A stretch of DNA of 64,000 nucleotides from JBPRGG01 sp051418075 (GCA_051418075.1 JBPRGG010000171.1:46588-110587), one strand, 5' to 3'. Positions 18,008-27,534 are shown, counted from the stretch's first letter. The notes: generated from the letters alone by a model not told the origin. Made by a program: numbers and translations.

Positions 18008-19726
18008 ATGAAAACCTTTAGTGTTATTTTTATCACATCGTTAATGATGCTGATGATTACTTTATTATATACCTGCCAGCAGGATGAATTTGTTGATGCC
18101 CCTTCCGGGGTAAGGTTTATTCTGTCACCGGGATCGGTCCAAAATGATGGGGCCAGGATAAATCAGGATCAAGATGAATTCCCCCAGATTGGCGAAGGCT
18201 TGTGTGATCTTGTACATGCTGCTTATGCAAAAATTGTGATTGAAGGTATACTGGAGGAAATAGAAATACCCATCAAAAAATGGGATGCTGACTATAAAAC
18301 AGACCTGGTTGAATTGGAACCAGGTACTTATAATATATTAAGCTTTGTAGTTTATAACCAACAGGATGTCCCTATTTTCGCTACTCCGGCTGCAAGCAGT
18401 GAATTTGGTGCTTTTGTGGCGGAACCGCTGCCCCTGGAATTTGCTGTTTCCATATATGAAAAATCAGCGCTTCAGATTGAAGTGCTATGTGTTGAAAATT
18501 TTACCCCGCCTCAATTTGGTTTTTCTTTCTGGAATATTGGCTTAAAGACAACCAGAAATCTTTGCATATTTGGCAATTATTGTGAACCGGCATCAGGCCA
18601 TCTGGTGGCTGAAATGGAAGCCTGGATTTATCCGGATGCTCAGCATACTACAGCAACTGATTTGATCTGGACTGCTCGTACGGATACAGAAGATGAAAAT
18701 CCCAATAACAATTTGCTCTGTTTAAAATTTCCGTATGATCCCGAAATACCCGCCTCAGAACAGACCTTCTATGTGATGTTGAGATCAGAAAATGTTTTTC
18801 TCACTGCTACTTTGAGCCTGGCCGAAATTGATAAAATCAATGAAATGGAAGGATATCTTCATTTAAATAAAAATTGCCAGGAAAATTTTGAGCCTTTTCA
18901 AATTTCCGAGGAACATCGGGTCGTAATAATGGAAGATCCTGACCTTTCTATCCATTACCGGGTGATTGGTGATGGTCCGGTCAACATGGTATTTGTGCCC
19001 GGATGGACCAATCCGTTAACGGCTTTCACCAAACAATTTGAATATTTCAATAACAAAGCCCGTAGTATTTACATTGATCTGCCCGGACATGGAAAAAGCG
19101 ATGCACCAATCCCTGGAAATCCGCTCGATCCAGGTGAGCCTGGTCTTCATTACACCATGGAACTCATGACCAAAGCTGTACATGCAGTTATTGAAAAAGA
19201 AGGATGGCAAAAATTTGTAGCAGTGGGATTTTCAATAGCAAACAGGGTGTGGGGTTTGTATGAAAAATCGCATCCAGGTATGATCAGTAAACTGGTAAAC
19301 CTGGATGGTGGATTTAATCCCTGGCCTGAAGATCCTGTCGAAAGGGAAAAAAGGCAGAATATTAGGGAAGCTACTTACCTGGCTCAACTCGAGTGGGATA
19401 TTAATGCCAAGAAAGGACTGGCTCAAGTCTTGGTTCCTCCCGGATCACCAGCTGACTTACAGGAATTTGTCCAGTATTTCTGGTATTATCCTTCAGACAT
19501 TTTGGCTAATATTAGATACTATTTTGATGCAGAAAATGCAAATGAACCGGTAGGCTGGACTTATCCCAAACTTTGTCTTTATTCAAATCCAAACCCAAAT
19601 ATGGATAAAGTAAACTGGATATTTCCGAACAACACAACCTATAGCTATCCTGGTGGAGGACATGTTATTCAATGGGTATTTCATGAAGAAATCAATCCAC
19701 TTATCTGGGAGTTTGTCAAGGATTAG
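18008..19726 (+). CDS. Surface lipoprotein with family N-module and alpha/beta-hydrolase domain, second copy
   Basis: A 572-residue paralogue of the gene at 13678, with the same length and domain layout. The signal ends in C followed by QQDEF. The N-module is intact (SGVRFILSPGSVQNDGAR, TPPQFGFSFWNIG). In the hydrolase domain the nucleophile elbow is GFSIA (Ser409) instead of GFSLG, and the histidine is in GGGHVIQW (His552). Replacing the last Gly of the elbow by Ala is uncommon and may change activity. It starts 68 bases after the beta-helix gene with no GCAACATAA element between, so the two are probably co-transcribed. A terminator follows at 19804. Confidence 0.85.
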   Translation: MKTFSVIFITSLMMLMITLLYTCQQDEFVDAPSGVRFILSPGSVQNDGARINQDQDEFPQIGEGLCDLVHAAYAKIVIEGILEEIEIPIKKWDADYKTDLVELEPGTYNILSFVVYNQQDVPIFATPAASSEFGAFVAEPLPLEFAVSIYEKSALQIEVLCVENFTPPQFGFSFWNIGLKTTRNLCIFGNYCEPASGHLVAEMEAWIYPDAQHTTATDLIWTARTDTEDENPNNNLLCLKFPYDPEIPASEQTFYVMLRSENVFLTATLSLAEIDKINEMEGYLHLNKNCQENFEPFQISEEHRVVIMEDPDLSIHYRVIGDGPVNMVFVPGWTNPLTAFTKQFEYFNNKARSIYIDLPGHGKSDAPIPGNPLDPGEPGLHYTMELMTKAVHAVIEKEGWQKFVAVGFSIANRVWGLYEKSHPGMISKLVNLDGGFNPWPEDPVEREKRQNIREATYLAQLEWDINAKKGLAQVLVPPGSPADLQEFVQYFWYYPSDILANIRYYFDAENANEPVGWTYPKLCLYSNPNPNMDKVNWIFPNNTTYSYPGGGHVIQWVFHEEINPLIWEFVKD

Positions 19727-19803
19727 TCTTGGAATAATTAATATGGCATATCTACCAGGAATTTCTGCAAAAAGCCGCGCTGTTTATTTTTAGTATAATT
19801 ATA

Positions 19804-19833
19804 AGCCTCTGTATCCTCTGCAGGGGCTTTTTT
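19804..19833 (+). terminator. Rho-independent terminator
   Basis: AGCCTCTG (19804-19811) pairs with CAGGGGCT (19821-19828), with a nine-base loop and five Ts after it. It is the intact version of the stem-loop at 15476 and ends the lipoprotein cluster. Confidence 0.82.
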
Positions 19834-20002
19834 CTTGTACATTAAGATATTCCTGCAAAATCATTCTACTCTTCCAGCCAATCCTAAAATAGAAGATAAA
19901 TAAATTAAATTTCAGGCAATGAAAGCAGCATTGTTTCTATATGTGGATGGCAAAATATCAGATGTACTGTCCTGCATGGACAATCTTGGTATGATGCAGC
20001 AG

Positions 20003-20168
20003 CTAGTGTGTTAATTATTAAATTGGTTTACTAAATTTTTGCTATTATTTTTTCTTTAGACAAGGCAAAATTTGAGAGCATAGCAGCGTTACGCTTGAAA
20101 ATTTTAACACAGTATAAAGGAAAAAGAAGGGTGAAAATAGTGAATTAATTTAGTAATTAACACACTAG
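20003..20168. mobile_element. 166-bp MITE-like element with terminal inverted repeats
   Basis: The left end (20003-20031, starting CTAGTGTGTTAATTA) and the right end (20140-20168, ending TAATTAACACACTAG) are inverted repeats that match at about 24 of 29 positions. The outermost CTAG on both sides could be part of the repeat or a 4-bp target duplication. The inside has no gene and contains AAAATTT/AAAATTTT segments around AGCAGCGTTACGCT that could fold. This is the design of a non-autonomous miniature transposon. No transposase lies nearby and the parent family was not recognised. Confidence 0.7.
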
Positions 20169-20243
20169 GGGTAATTCCTCCTCTTGGTTAAAATTACCCT
20201 CTATTTTAAGGGACCAGCCAGTTTACATTGAGGGGCTGGTCCC
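20169..20243. other. Two consecutive stem-loops before GH3 gene
   Basis: GGGTAATT (20169-20176) pairs with AATTACCC (20192-20199). GGGACCAGCC (20210-20219) pairs perfectly with GGCTGGTCCC (20234-20243). No T-run follows either, so they are not standard terminators. The remaining ~330 bases up to the GH3 gene hold nothing I can identify except its presumed promoter. Confidence 0.5.
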
Positions 20244-20576
20244 TCCTCTTCCACCTGATTGCTTCTATTCCCGGATCAATACCATATATCCATAACTGCC
20301 ATTTACAACTAAACCCTTTGGCTTAAAATTAACGCAATATGTAATTCAAATACTCCTTTTACATCAATAAAATGCTTCTCACCAGGAGTTTAATCAGGAG
20401 TTAAAAATCAACCTATATGGTTTGTGGCGCTTGTTTCCCAAAACAACTGACCAGATTTGCTATTGATTGCTATGAAACCCAGGACTTAATGAACTGAATA
20501 TTAATTTTTTAGGCATAAGTATTGCACAAAAAAGCCAGTAATTAGTTTTTATTTTTAAAGCAAGCACATAGTAATT

Positions 20577-22892
20577 ATGAAATTAAACAAAATATATCCA
20601 TCTCTATTCGCTGGTTTATTGATCTTTTCCGCCTGGAACATAGCACCTGTTACAGAATCCGATCATCAATTTACCTCTCAGGTTGATTCAATCTTAGAAT
20701 TAATGACCCTGGAAGAAAAATTAGGTCAGCTAAACATGCCTGCAGCCGGTGATATCACTACCGGACTGGCTGAAAATGTAGGTATTGCAGCCAAAATAGC
20801 AGAAGGAAAGGTTGGAGCCTTGTTGAATATCCAGGGTATTGACAAGATCCATGAAGCCCAGCGTATTGCTGTAGAGGAAAGCCGGCTGGGCATTCCCCTG
20901 ATTTTTGCCATGGATGTGATCCATGGATATAAAACCGTATTTCCAATCCCACTGGGTTTGTCTTCTACCTGGAATACCGAAATGATTGAGCAAACTGCCC
21001 GGGTAGCTGCCCGTGAAGCTTCTGCCGAAGGCATTTCCCTTACCTTCTCTCCCATGGTGGATGTGAGTCGGGATCCCCGCTGGGGGCGTATTGCCGAAGG
21101 TTCCGGAGAGGATCCATTTATGCAATCGGAAATCGCCCGGGCCATGGTAAATGGATATCAGGGCGACGATCTTACCAGTGATCACACCCTGATGAGTTGT
21201 GTAAAACATTTCGCCCTATATGGCGCACCTGTAGCCGGAAGAGATTATAATACCGTAGATATGAGCAGGTTACAAATGTATAATGTATATTTTCCCCCAT
21301 TCAAAGCAGCTGTGAAAGCCGATGTAGGATGCGTAATGGCTGCCTTTAATGATGTGGATGCCATTCCTGCCACCGGAAGTGAATGGCTGATGACCGAAGT
21401 TTTACGTAATCAATGGGGATTTGATGGTTTTGTGGTGTCTGATTATACCGGCATCAATGAAATGACCGCCCATGGATTAGGTGACCTACAGGCAGTATCT
21501 GAACTGGCATTAGAAGCAGGCATTGATATGGATATGGTGGGGGAAGGATTTCTTACCACCCTGGAGCAATCTTACCAAGAAGGTGCAGTTACTATGGAAG
21601 ATATTGACCAGGCGGTACACCGGGTATTAACAGCAAAATTCAAGTTGGGACTTTTTGCAGATCCATATCAGTATGGCGATGAGGATCGGTCAGCCAGGGA
21701 AGTTTTTTCAGCTGAAAACCGGCAGTTTGCCCGGGAGGTGGCAGCAGAATCGCTGGTATTGCTTAAGAATGAAAATGACCTTTTACCCCTGCAGCCAGAT
21801 GGTAAGATTGCTGTAATAGGACCTTTGGTAGATAACCCGGAGAATATGGCGGGTACCTGGAGTGTGGCTGCCGATTTTGAAAAAAGCGTATCCCTGGTGC
21901 AAGGAATAAAAAATGTGGCAGGTGATCAGATCAACCTTCTACAGGCCAAAGGAGCTAATATCTATCGGGACCCGGATCTGGAAGCCAAAGTGAGTATTTT
22001 TGGCAAACCCACCGACCGTGATTCACGTTCACCGGAAGTCCTTCGCCAGGAAGCACTGGACATAGCCAGACAAAGTGATGTGATCATTGCGGCCCTGGGT
22101 GAAGCGGCAGAAATGTCAGGGGAAAGTGCCAGCCGTTCTGATATTGGCATACCTGAAGTTCAATTGGAACTGCTGAAAGCATTGCAGGAAACTGGAAAAC
22201 CTATAGTTTTGGTATTATTTAATGGTCGTCCACTCACCATACCCTGGGCAGCTGACAACGTGCCGGCCATTCTCAATGCCTGGTTTCCCGGATCTGAAGC
22301 AGGTCATGCAATTGCTGATGTGCTTTTTGGTCAGGTAAACCCATCCGGTAAGCTGACCATTACTTTTCCCCGCAATGTGGGACAAGTGCCTATCTACTAT
22401 GCAGCCAGATCAACCGGGAGACCGCAGGCAGGTGATGAATTTCAAAAGTTCAGATCCAATTACCTGGATGTACCGAATTCACCCCTGTATCCTTTTGGTT
22501 ATGGCCTTTCTTATAGTGATTTTGAATACAGTGAAGTAAAGCTGGATAAAAATGAGGTTTCTGGCTCCGGAATAGTAACTGCCTCTGTAGATATCACCAA
22601 TACCAGTGACCGGGCCGGCAAGGAAACGGTTCAGTTATACATCCATGATGTAGTGGCCGGCAATACCCGGCCTAACCTGGAGTTGAAGGCATTCGAAAAA
22701 GTAATGGTCAAGCCCGGTGAAACTGTTACAGTTTCATTTTCAATTACTAACGAAATGCTCAAATATTATCACTATGATACTGAATCGGGATACCGGGACA
22801 TTGTAAATACCTGGGAACCAGGAGAATTCGAAATCATGATAGGCAGCAGTTCAGTAGACTGGAAAAAAGCATCGTTGGTATGGCAGGAATAG
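20577..22892 (+). CDS. bglX: GH3 family beta-glucosidase/beta-xylosidase, BglX-like
   Basis: A 771-residue exported glycoside hydrolase of family 3, which removes terminal beta-linked sugars by a retaining mechanism in the periplasm. After a signal peptide, the (beta/alpha)8 domain runs to ~residue 370: MTLEEKLGQLNMP, FAMDVIHGYKTVFPIPLG, DPRWGRIAEGSGEDPF and KHFALYGAPVAGRDYN. The nucleophile is Asp289 in FVVSDYTGI. The second alpha/beta sandwich domain carries the acid/base region, and a fibronectin-III-like domain covers ~665-765. Length and motifs match BglX. It stands alone between the MITE region and a GH43 gene on the same strand 264 bases on. Substrate preference within GH3 cannot be settled. 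Confidence 0.93.
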   Translation: MKLNKIYPSLFAGLLIFSAWNIAPVTESDHQFTSQVDSILELMTLEEKLGQLNMPAAGDITTGLAENVGIAAKIAEGKVGALLNIQGIDKIHEAQRIAVEESRLGIPLIFAMDVIHGYKTVFPIPLGLSSTWNTEMIEQTARVAAREASAEGISLTFSPMVDVSRDPRWGRIAEGSGEDPFMQSEIARAMVNGYQGDDLTSDHTLMSCVKHFALYGAPVAGRDYNTVDMSRLQMYNVYFPPFKAAVKADVGCVMAAFNDVDAIPATGSEWLMTEVLRNQWGFDGFVVSDYTGINEMTAHGLGDLQAVSELALEAGIDMDMVGEGFLTTLEQSYQEGAVTMEDIDQAVHRVLTAKFKLGLFADPYQYGDEDRSAREVFSAENRQFAREVAAESLVLLKNENDLLPLQPDGKIAVIGPLVDNPENMAGTWSVAADFEKSVSLVQGIKNVAGDQINLLQAKGANIYRDPDLEAKVSIFGKPTDRDSRSPEVLRQEALDIARQSDVIIAALGEAAEMSGESASRSDIGIPEVQLELLKALQETGKPIVLVLFNGRPLTIPWAADNVPAILNAWFPGSEAGHAIADVLFGQVNPSGKLTITFPRNVGQVPIYYAARSTGRPQAGDEFQKFRSNYLDVPNSPLYPFGYGLSYSDFEYSEVKLDKNEVSGSGIVTASVDITNTSDRAGKETVQLYIHDVVAGNTRPNLELKAFEKVMVKPGETVTVSFSITNEMLKYYHYDTESGYRDIVNTWEPGEFEIMIGSSSVDWKKASLVWQE

Positions 22893-23156
22893 AAAATTAA
22901 AAGCTTTCCATTTTTCACTTATATCATTCGGGTTGGGTGTGAAATATTGTCCTGGTGGATACTGGCTATTAACCTTATAAATGGTCTGTTTTGGATCACT
23001 TGAACCGCCAACCTGCTCTCTATAACATAATGTATATTAAAGATTTTCGTTAGAAAAATTCAAACATCGATTATTCAAAGAGTTGACTACCAGGGTATTA
23101 CCAACTGTAATATGCCAGGTTTTCAATGGGATATATATCTAAAAAGATTAAATCAT

Positions 23157-24953
23157 ATGAAAATATACCTTATTTTCTGCTTTCTGTTGGTGTCCCATTG
23201 GCTGAAGGCACAGGAGATCATACCGGAGACTTACATAAATCCGCTTGATCTCGACTATACCTATATGGTCTACAATTCAAGTAAAAATATTTCCTATCGA
23301 TCAGGTGCTGATCCGGCTGTAGTTGAATTCCGGGGGGAGTACTACATGTTTGTAACCCGTTCTTTTGGATACTGGCATTCTATCGATCTGGTAAACTGGG
23401 AATTTATTAAACCGGTACAATGGTTTTTTGAAGGAAGCAATGCGCCAACTGCTTTTAATTATAAAGATTCTATCATTTATTTTGCCGGTGATCCTGCCGG
23501 ATATGGCAGTATTCTCTATACCGACGATCCTAAAAGCGGTAAATGGACCCCTACCGCGTCTATCAGTTACAATATTCAGGATTCAGAGCTTTTCATTGAT
23601 GATGATGGCAAGACCTATTTGTATTGGGGATCTTCCAATGTCCATCCCATTAAAGTGAAAATGCTTAACAAGGATGATCGTATGCTGGAAATTGGGGTGG
23701 AAAAAGAACTGATCAATTTGAATGAGGAGGAGCATGGCTGGGAGCGTTTTGGTGAAAATAACTTCCACCCTACCATAAAAGAAGGTTATATGGAAGGCGC
23801 TTCTATGATCAAGCATAACGGCAAGTATTATCTGCAATACGCTGCCCCCGGAACCCAGTTTAATGTTTACGGTGATGGGGTTTATATTGGGGAAACCCCT
23901 CTGGGTCCTTTTGAATACATGAAAAGCAATCCCATGAGTTTCAAACCGGGGGGATTTACCAATGGCGCAGGCCATGGTATGACCATGCAGCAAACCAATG
24001 GTCAGTACTGGCATTTTGCCACCATGGCTTTGGCTTCCAATTCTCACTGGGAACGGCGTTTGAGTATGTTTCCCACCTATTTCGATCAGGATGGCCTGAT
24101 GTATTCCAATACCCACTACGGTGACTATCCACGCTTTGCCCCTGATCATCCCACCAAAGCCGGTCAGCACAATGGCTGGATGTTGCTTTCTTTCCGGGGT
24201 AAAGCAACCGTTTCATCCTCCAGGATACAGATCAGTAAAAGTACGTCTACGGATGATGATTTTGACATCACTGAAATGCCAATAAGGAAAAACCAGGATG
24301 GACAGATTATTTCGGAGGTTCTGACCGACGAAAGTCCCAAATCATTTTGGGTAGCTGAAGCCAATGATGATCAGCAATGGGTGGAAATAGAAATGCTGGC
24401 CCCGGGCAAGATCTACGCCTTTCAGTTGAATTTTCATGATCATAATACAGGCATTTATACCCGTAGGGAAGGTTTGCGACACCGATTTGTATTGGAAGTT
24501 TCTCAGGATGGAGAGAACTGGCAAACCTTAATAGACCGGAGTGATAGTTATAAAGATACGCCCAATGCTTATATTGTGCTGAATCAGCCGGTGCAAGGCA
24601 GGTACGTGCGCTATAATAATGTGGAAGTACCCGGAAACAACCTGGCCCTGTCTGAGATCAGGGTTTTTGGGAAAGGTTTCGGCAAAAAACCGGCCAGGGT
24701 AAAAGATTTTAAGGTAAACCGACAGGAAGACCGCAGAGATGCCGCTTTGTCCTGGAAGGCTGTGGAAGGGGCTCAGGGTTATAACATTCGCTGGGGAATC
24801 GCACCGGATAAATTATACTTGTCGTGGTTGATTTATGAGGAAAACCAACACTTTATGCGCAACCTTGATCGCAATACCCCTTATTATTTCCAAATAGAAG
24901 CATTTAATCAGAATGGCATTTCCCGTACAACCGATATTATTCAAGTTGATTAA
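23157..24953 (+). CDS. GH43-like glycosidase with discoidin and Fn3 domains
   Basis: The start at 23157 (MKIYLIFCFLLVSHWLKAQ) gives a clean signal peptide; an ATG 45 bases upstream adds residues that do not fit. The catalytic five-bladed propeller spans about residues 30-350: SGADPAVVEFRGEYYMF supplies the first Asp, DSELFIDDDGKTYLYWG the second acidic region and MEGASMIKHNGKYYLQYA the Glu. An F5/8-type-C (discoidin, CBM32-like) domain follows at ~390-505 and a fibronectin-III domain at ~510-598. This architecture is common for family 43 enzymes acting on arabinose- or xylose-containing polysaccharides. About 600 residues, intact. Confidence 0.85.
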   Translation: MKIYLIFCFLLVSHWLKAQEIIPETYINPLDLDYTYMVYNSSKNISYRSGADPAVVEFRGEYYMFVTRSFGYWHSIDLVNWEFIKPVQWFFEGSNAPTAFNYKDSIIYFAGDPAGYGSILYTDDPKSGKWTPTASISYNIQDSELFIDDDGKTYLYWGSSNVHPIKVKMLNKDDRMLEIGVEKELINLNEEEHGWERFGENNFHPTIKEGYMEGASMIKHNGKYYLQYAAPGTQFNVYGDGVYIGETPLGPFEYMKSNPMSFKPGGFTNGAGHGMTMQQTNGQYWHFATMALASNSHWERRLSMFPTYFDQDGLMYSNTHYGDYPRFAPDHPTKAGQHNGWMLLSFRGKATVSSSRIQISKSTSTDDDFDITEMPIRKNQDGQIISEVLTDESPKSFWVAEANDDQQWVEIEMLAPGKIYAFQLNFHDHNTGIYTRREGLRHRFVLEVSQDGENWQTLIDRSDSYKDTPNAYIVLNQPVQGRYVRYNNVEVPGNNLALSEIRVFGKGFGKKPARVKDFKVNRQEDRRDAALSWKAVEGAQGYNIRWGIAPDKLYLSWLIYEENQHFMRNLDRNTPYYFQIEAFNQNGISRTTDIIQVD

Positions 24954-24996
24954 ATTAAATGATTTGAAAGAAGTGTGCATGTATTTTCACAATGAA

Positions 24997-25780
24997 ATGA
25001 ACAGCTTTATGAAGTTTAAACGTACGGTAGGTTTGATAATACTGGTTAGTTGGCTCAGTGCCTGCTCCTCAGAGTAGACCAGGCCGGAGAGGCCAAACAT
25101 CATTTTCATCATGAGTGATGACCATGCTACCAGGCAATCAGTGCCTATGATGATAAGCTGTTACATACTCCCAACATAGATCGCCTGGCTGAAAAAGGCT
25201 TACTGTTTACCAATGCCTCAGTGACAAATTCCATTTGTGCTCCCTCCCGGGCTACCATTCTTACTGGTAAGCATGCCCATATACACGGAAAGATCGACAA
25301 CATCTTCCCATTTGATACCACCAATATCACCTTCCCTCAGATCTTGCATGAAAATGGATACCAAACGGCCATGTTTGGGAAGCTGCATTTTGGTAAAACC
25401 CCTAGGGAATTGATGAATTCAAGATACTACCGGGATAAGGGGATTTTTATAACACGGAATTTATAACTAATACCGCTGATACCACCATTCAGGGATATGT
25501 CACCGATATCATTACCGATCTTACCCTGGACTGGTTTGAAAACAGAAGACAGGCGGATAAATCCTTCATGCTATTCTACCTGCATAAACCTCCCCATGAT
25601 TGGATTTCTGCACCCCGTCATTACAGGGAGTTTATCCAACGAAATTTTCCCCTGCCGGAAACCCTATACGATGACTATGAAGGCTGAGGCATTGCAGCCT
25701 TACAAGCTGAATGAATATTCTGAAGCACCTGAACCAAAACCAGATCCGTATAACCTTTCTCTTAGATCATTCTTTTGATT
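24997..25780 (+). pseudogene. Decayed sulfatase
   Basis: From ATG 24997 a lipoprotein signal (VSWLSACSSE) is read and then meets an in-frame TAG at ~25075. The next frame gives RPNIIFIMSDDHA, then a frameshift near 25135 (expected ISAYDDKLLHTPNIDR is in another frame). The intact segment TNSICAPSRATILTGKHAH carries the formylglycine motif CAPSR, with TAMFGKLHFGK after it. Further shifts near 25440-25500 lead to DKSFMLFYLHKPPHDW, and reading ends before the C-terminal third expected for a ~500-residue sulfatase. With a stop, at least two frameshifts and 3' truncation, it cannot make active enzyme. Confidence 0.88.
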
Positions 25781-25875
25781 AAAAATTCCTATTAAACCAA
25801 CACCAAGGTATGGCTGTAATAATGATTGCTGAAGTGGCTGGTATAAATAAAGAAACTTCTGCATCGGGTGACCAT

Positions 25876-27477
25876 TTAATATTCATCATAAGGCCCTAAA
25901 TCATCAATTTTGAAGATCATTCCTTCCAAACGTAACTGATATTGCAAATCAGCCAGGGAAAGATCGGTTACTACACAATTATTTCTCAAAGACAAAGCAG
26001 CTGCAGTGCCGGCAACATGTCCCATCTGCATCCAGGTGGGCTCCAGACGAAAGGCACAAAAAGCCACATGAGATACAGAAGAGGCTACCGGAACCAATAA
26101 ATTATTTGCTTCTGTGGATTTGGGTAATAAAATGCGATAAGGTATTTCAAAAGGTTCTGTCACCTTATGCCATATTCGTCCCTCATTGGTAAAAGTGGTA
26201 TCAGAAATGGCCACTCTCTGTACATGATGAGAATCAATCCAATGGGATCCCAAAGTCACTGCATCAGGCTTTGACCGGTTGGATAAAATATCAGGTTGGG
26301 TTAAGACAAAGTCACCGATCATTCTTCGGGCTTCACGAATATAGAGGTAATAGGGGAAATTATCATTATCCACAAATTCATCTGCAGCAAATCCATAGGA
26401 TAACATCTGCTGTTTTAACCGATCCGGCACCCGTGGATCATGACCTAAAAAATATAAATATCCCAGGGTGTAATTTTTGTGATTCTGATAGATCTGATGC
26501 CTTTGGGCATAATCCGCATCCGGGTAGTCCACATTGCCTCCAAAAAGCCCCAACGATATGGTGGAGTTTTGCCGGTTGTTAAATTCAAATTTGCCATTCC
26601 CCCGGGGATAAACCCCGATTAAATCTTTAAGGTTGGTATCAGGATACTTTTCTAAAAAATCAGCTAATAACTGGTAACGGGTTGAATCATAATTTTCAGG
26701 TCGGATTACCTTCCGCATATTATTAATGTCCCTGGTCATGGTGGGGCGAAAATTGTAATTCATTACCCGGTTATCTCCCTGTCCTGGGTTCAGATTTTTA
26801 TTTTCACTGAAGTAGGGTAAGATTTTTCCATGCTTATCCACCGTTCTGCTGGTTAAGGTATCATCAATAAATCTGATCCCAGCATAGGACTCATTGTATT
26901 TAGCGTTGCTTTCCCTGCCCCAGGTATAGGATACACCAGCCCTGGCCATCAAATCCCCTTCATAAGAACAATCAATAAATATTACTCCTGATAATGATTC
27001 TCCGTCAGTAAAGATCACCTGTTTAATTTTATGATCCTGTTTCATTACCTGATCTACATACTTTTCAAAAACTACTTTTACCCCCGCCTCTTTTAACATT
27101 TGATTAAATTCATTTTCAGCGATATGGGATTCAAAGAAAAAAGCCGGATCACCTTTTTGAAAGCTGAACCTTTTATCATAATCATAATAAGATTCGGTAA
27201 AATTTTGACCCATTCTGATATAAAACTCCCTGGCTAAACCAGTGATGGCCTTATCGATCAGATGATTGGCTTCTGCTGTGACCAACCCGCTGGTGTTGAG
27301 CCCTCCCACATGATTGGTTGGTTCTATAAGAATCACCCGGGCATTATTTCTGGCAGCTGCAACAGCAGCTATTATTCCAGCTGGGGTAGCCCCATAAACA
27401 ACCACATCATATAGCTGAGCTGATGATAAATAAGGATAAATACTTGCCATCAAAACAAGAAAAATGATTTTTTTCAT
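25876..27477 (-). CDS. FAD-dependent oxidoreductase, secreted
   Basis: A 533-residue protein with a Sec signal (LSSAQ near residue 21) and a Rossmann FAD-binding start VVVYGATPAGIIAAVAAARN, followed by VILIEPTNHVGGLNTSGL. This matches the FAD_oxidored group often found beside polysaccharide-degrading enzymes. Later conserved parts include SGVIFIDCSYEGDLMARAGV (~165-185) and the C-terminal VPVASSVSHVAFCAFRLEPT with GHVAGTAAALSLRN, which closes the flavin site. It is 57 bases downstream of the GH63-like gene on the same strand and probably co-transcribed. The substrate is unknown; oxidation or elimination on a sugar acid is a reasonable guess. Confidence 0.87.
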   Translation of the reverse strand: MKKIIFLVLMASIYPYLSSAQLYDVVVYGATPAGIIAAVAAARNNARVILIEPTNHVGGLNTSGLVTAEANHLIDKAITGLAREFYIRMGQNFTESYYDYDKRFSFQKGDPAFFFESHIAENEFNQMLKEAGVKVVFEKYVDQVMKQDHKIKQVIFTDGESLSGVIFIDCSYEGDLMARAGVSYTWGRESNAKYNESYAGIRFIDDTLTSRTVDKHGKILPYFSENKNLNPGQGDNRVMNYNFRPTMTRDINNMRKVIRPENYDSTRYQLLADFLEKYPDTNLKDLIGVYPRGNGKFEFNNRQNSTISLGLFGGNVDYPDADYAQRHQIYQNHKNYTLGYLYFLGHDPRVPDRLKQQMLSYGFAADEFVDNDNFPYYLYIREARRMIGDFVLTQPDILSNRSKPDAVTLGSHWIDSHHVQRVAISDTTFTNEGRIWHKVTEPFEIPYRILLPKSTEANNLLVPVASSVSHVAFCAFRLEPTWMQMGHVAGTAAALSLRNNCVVTDLSLADLQYQLRLEGMIFKIDDLGPYDEY

Positions 27478-27534
27478 TAATAACAGGTTAAAGGGGGTTT
27501 TAAAATATTTACTTGATAAGTCATGGGCTAATGC

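Noticed and set aside
23583..24170. 195-codon minus-strand frame inside the GH43-like gene
   Set aside because: Antisense to the catalytic domain of a well-supported gene, with no domain of its own.
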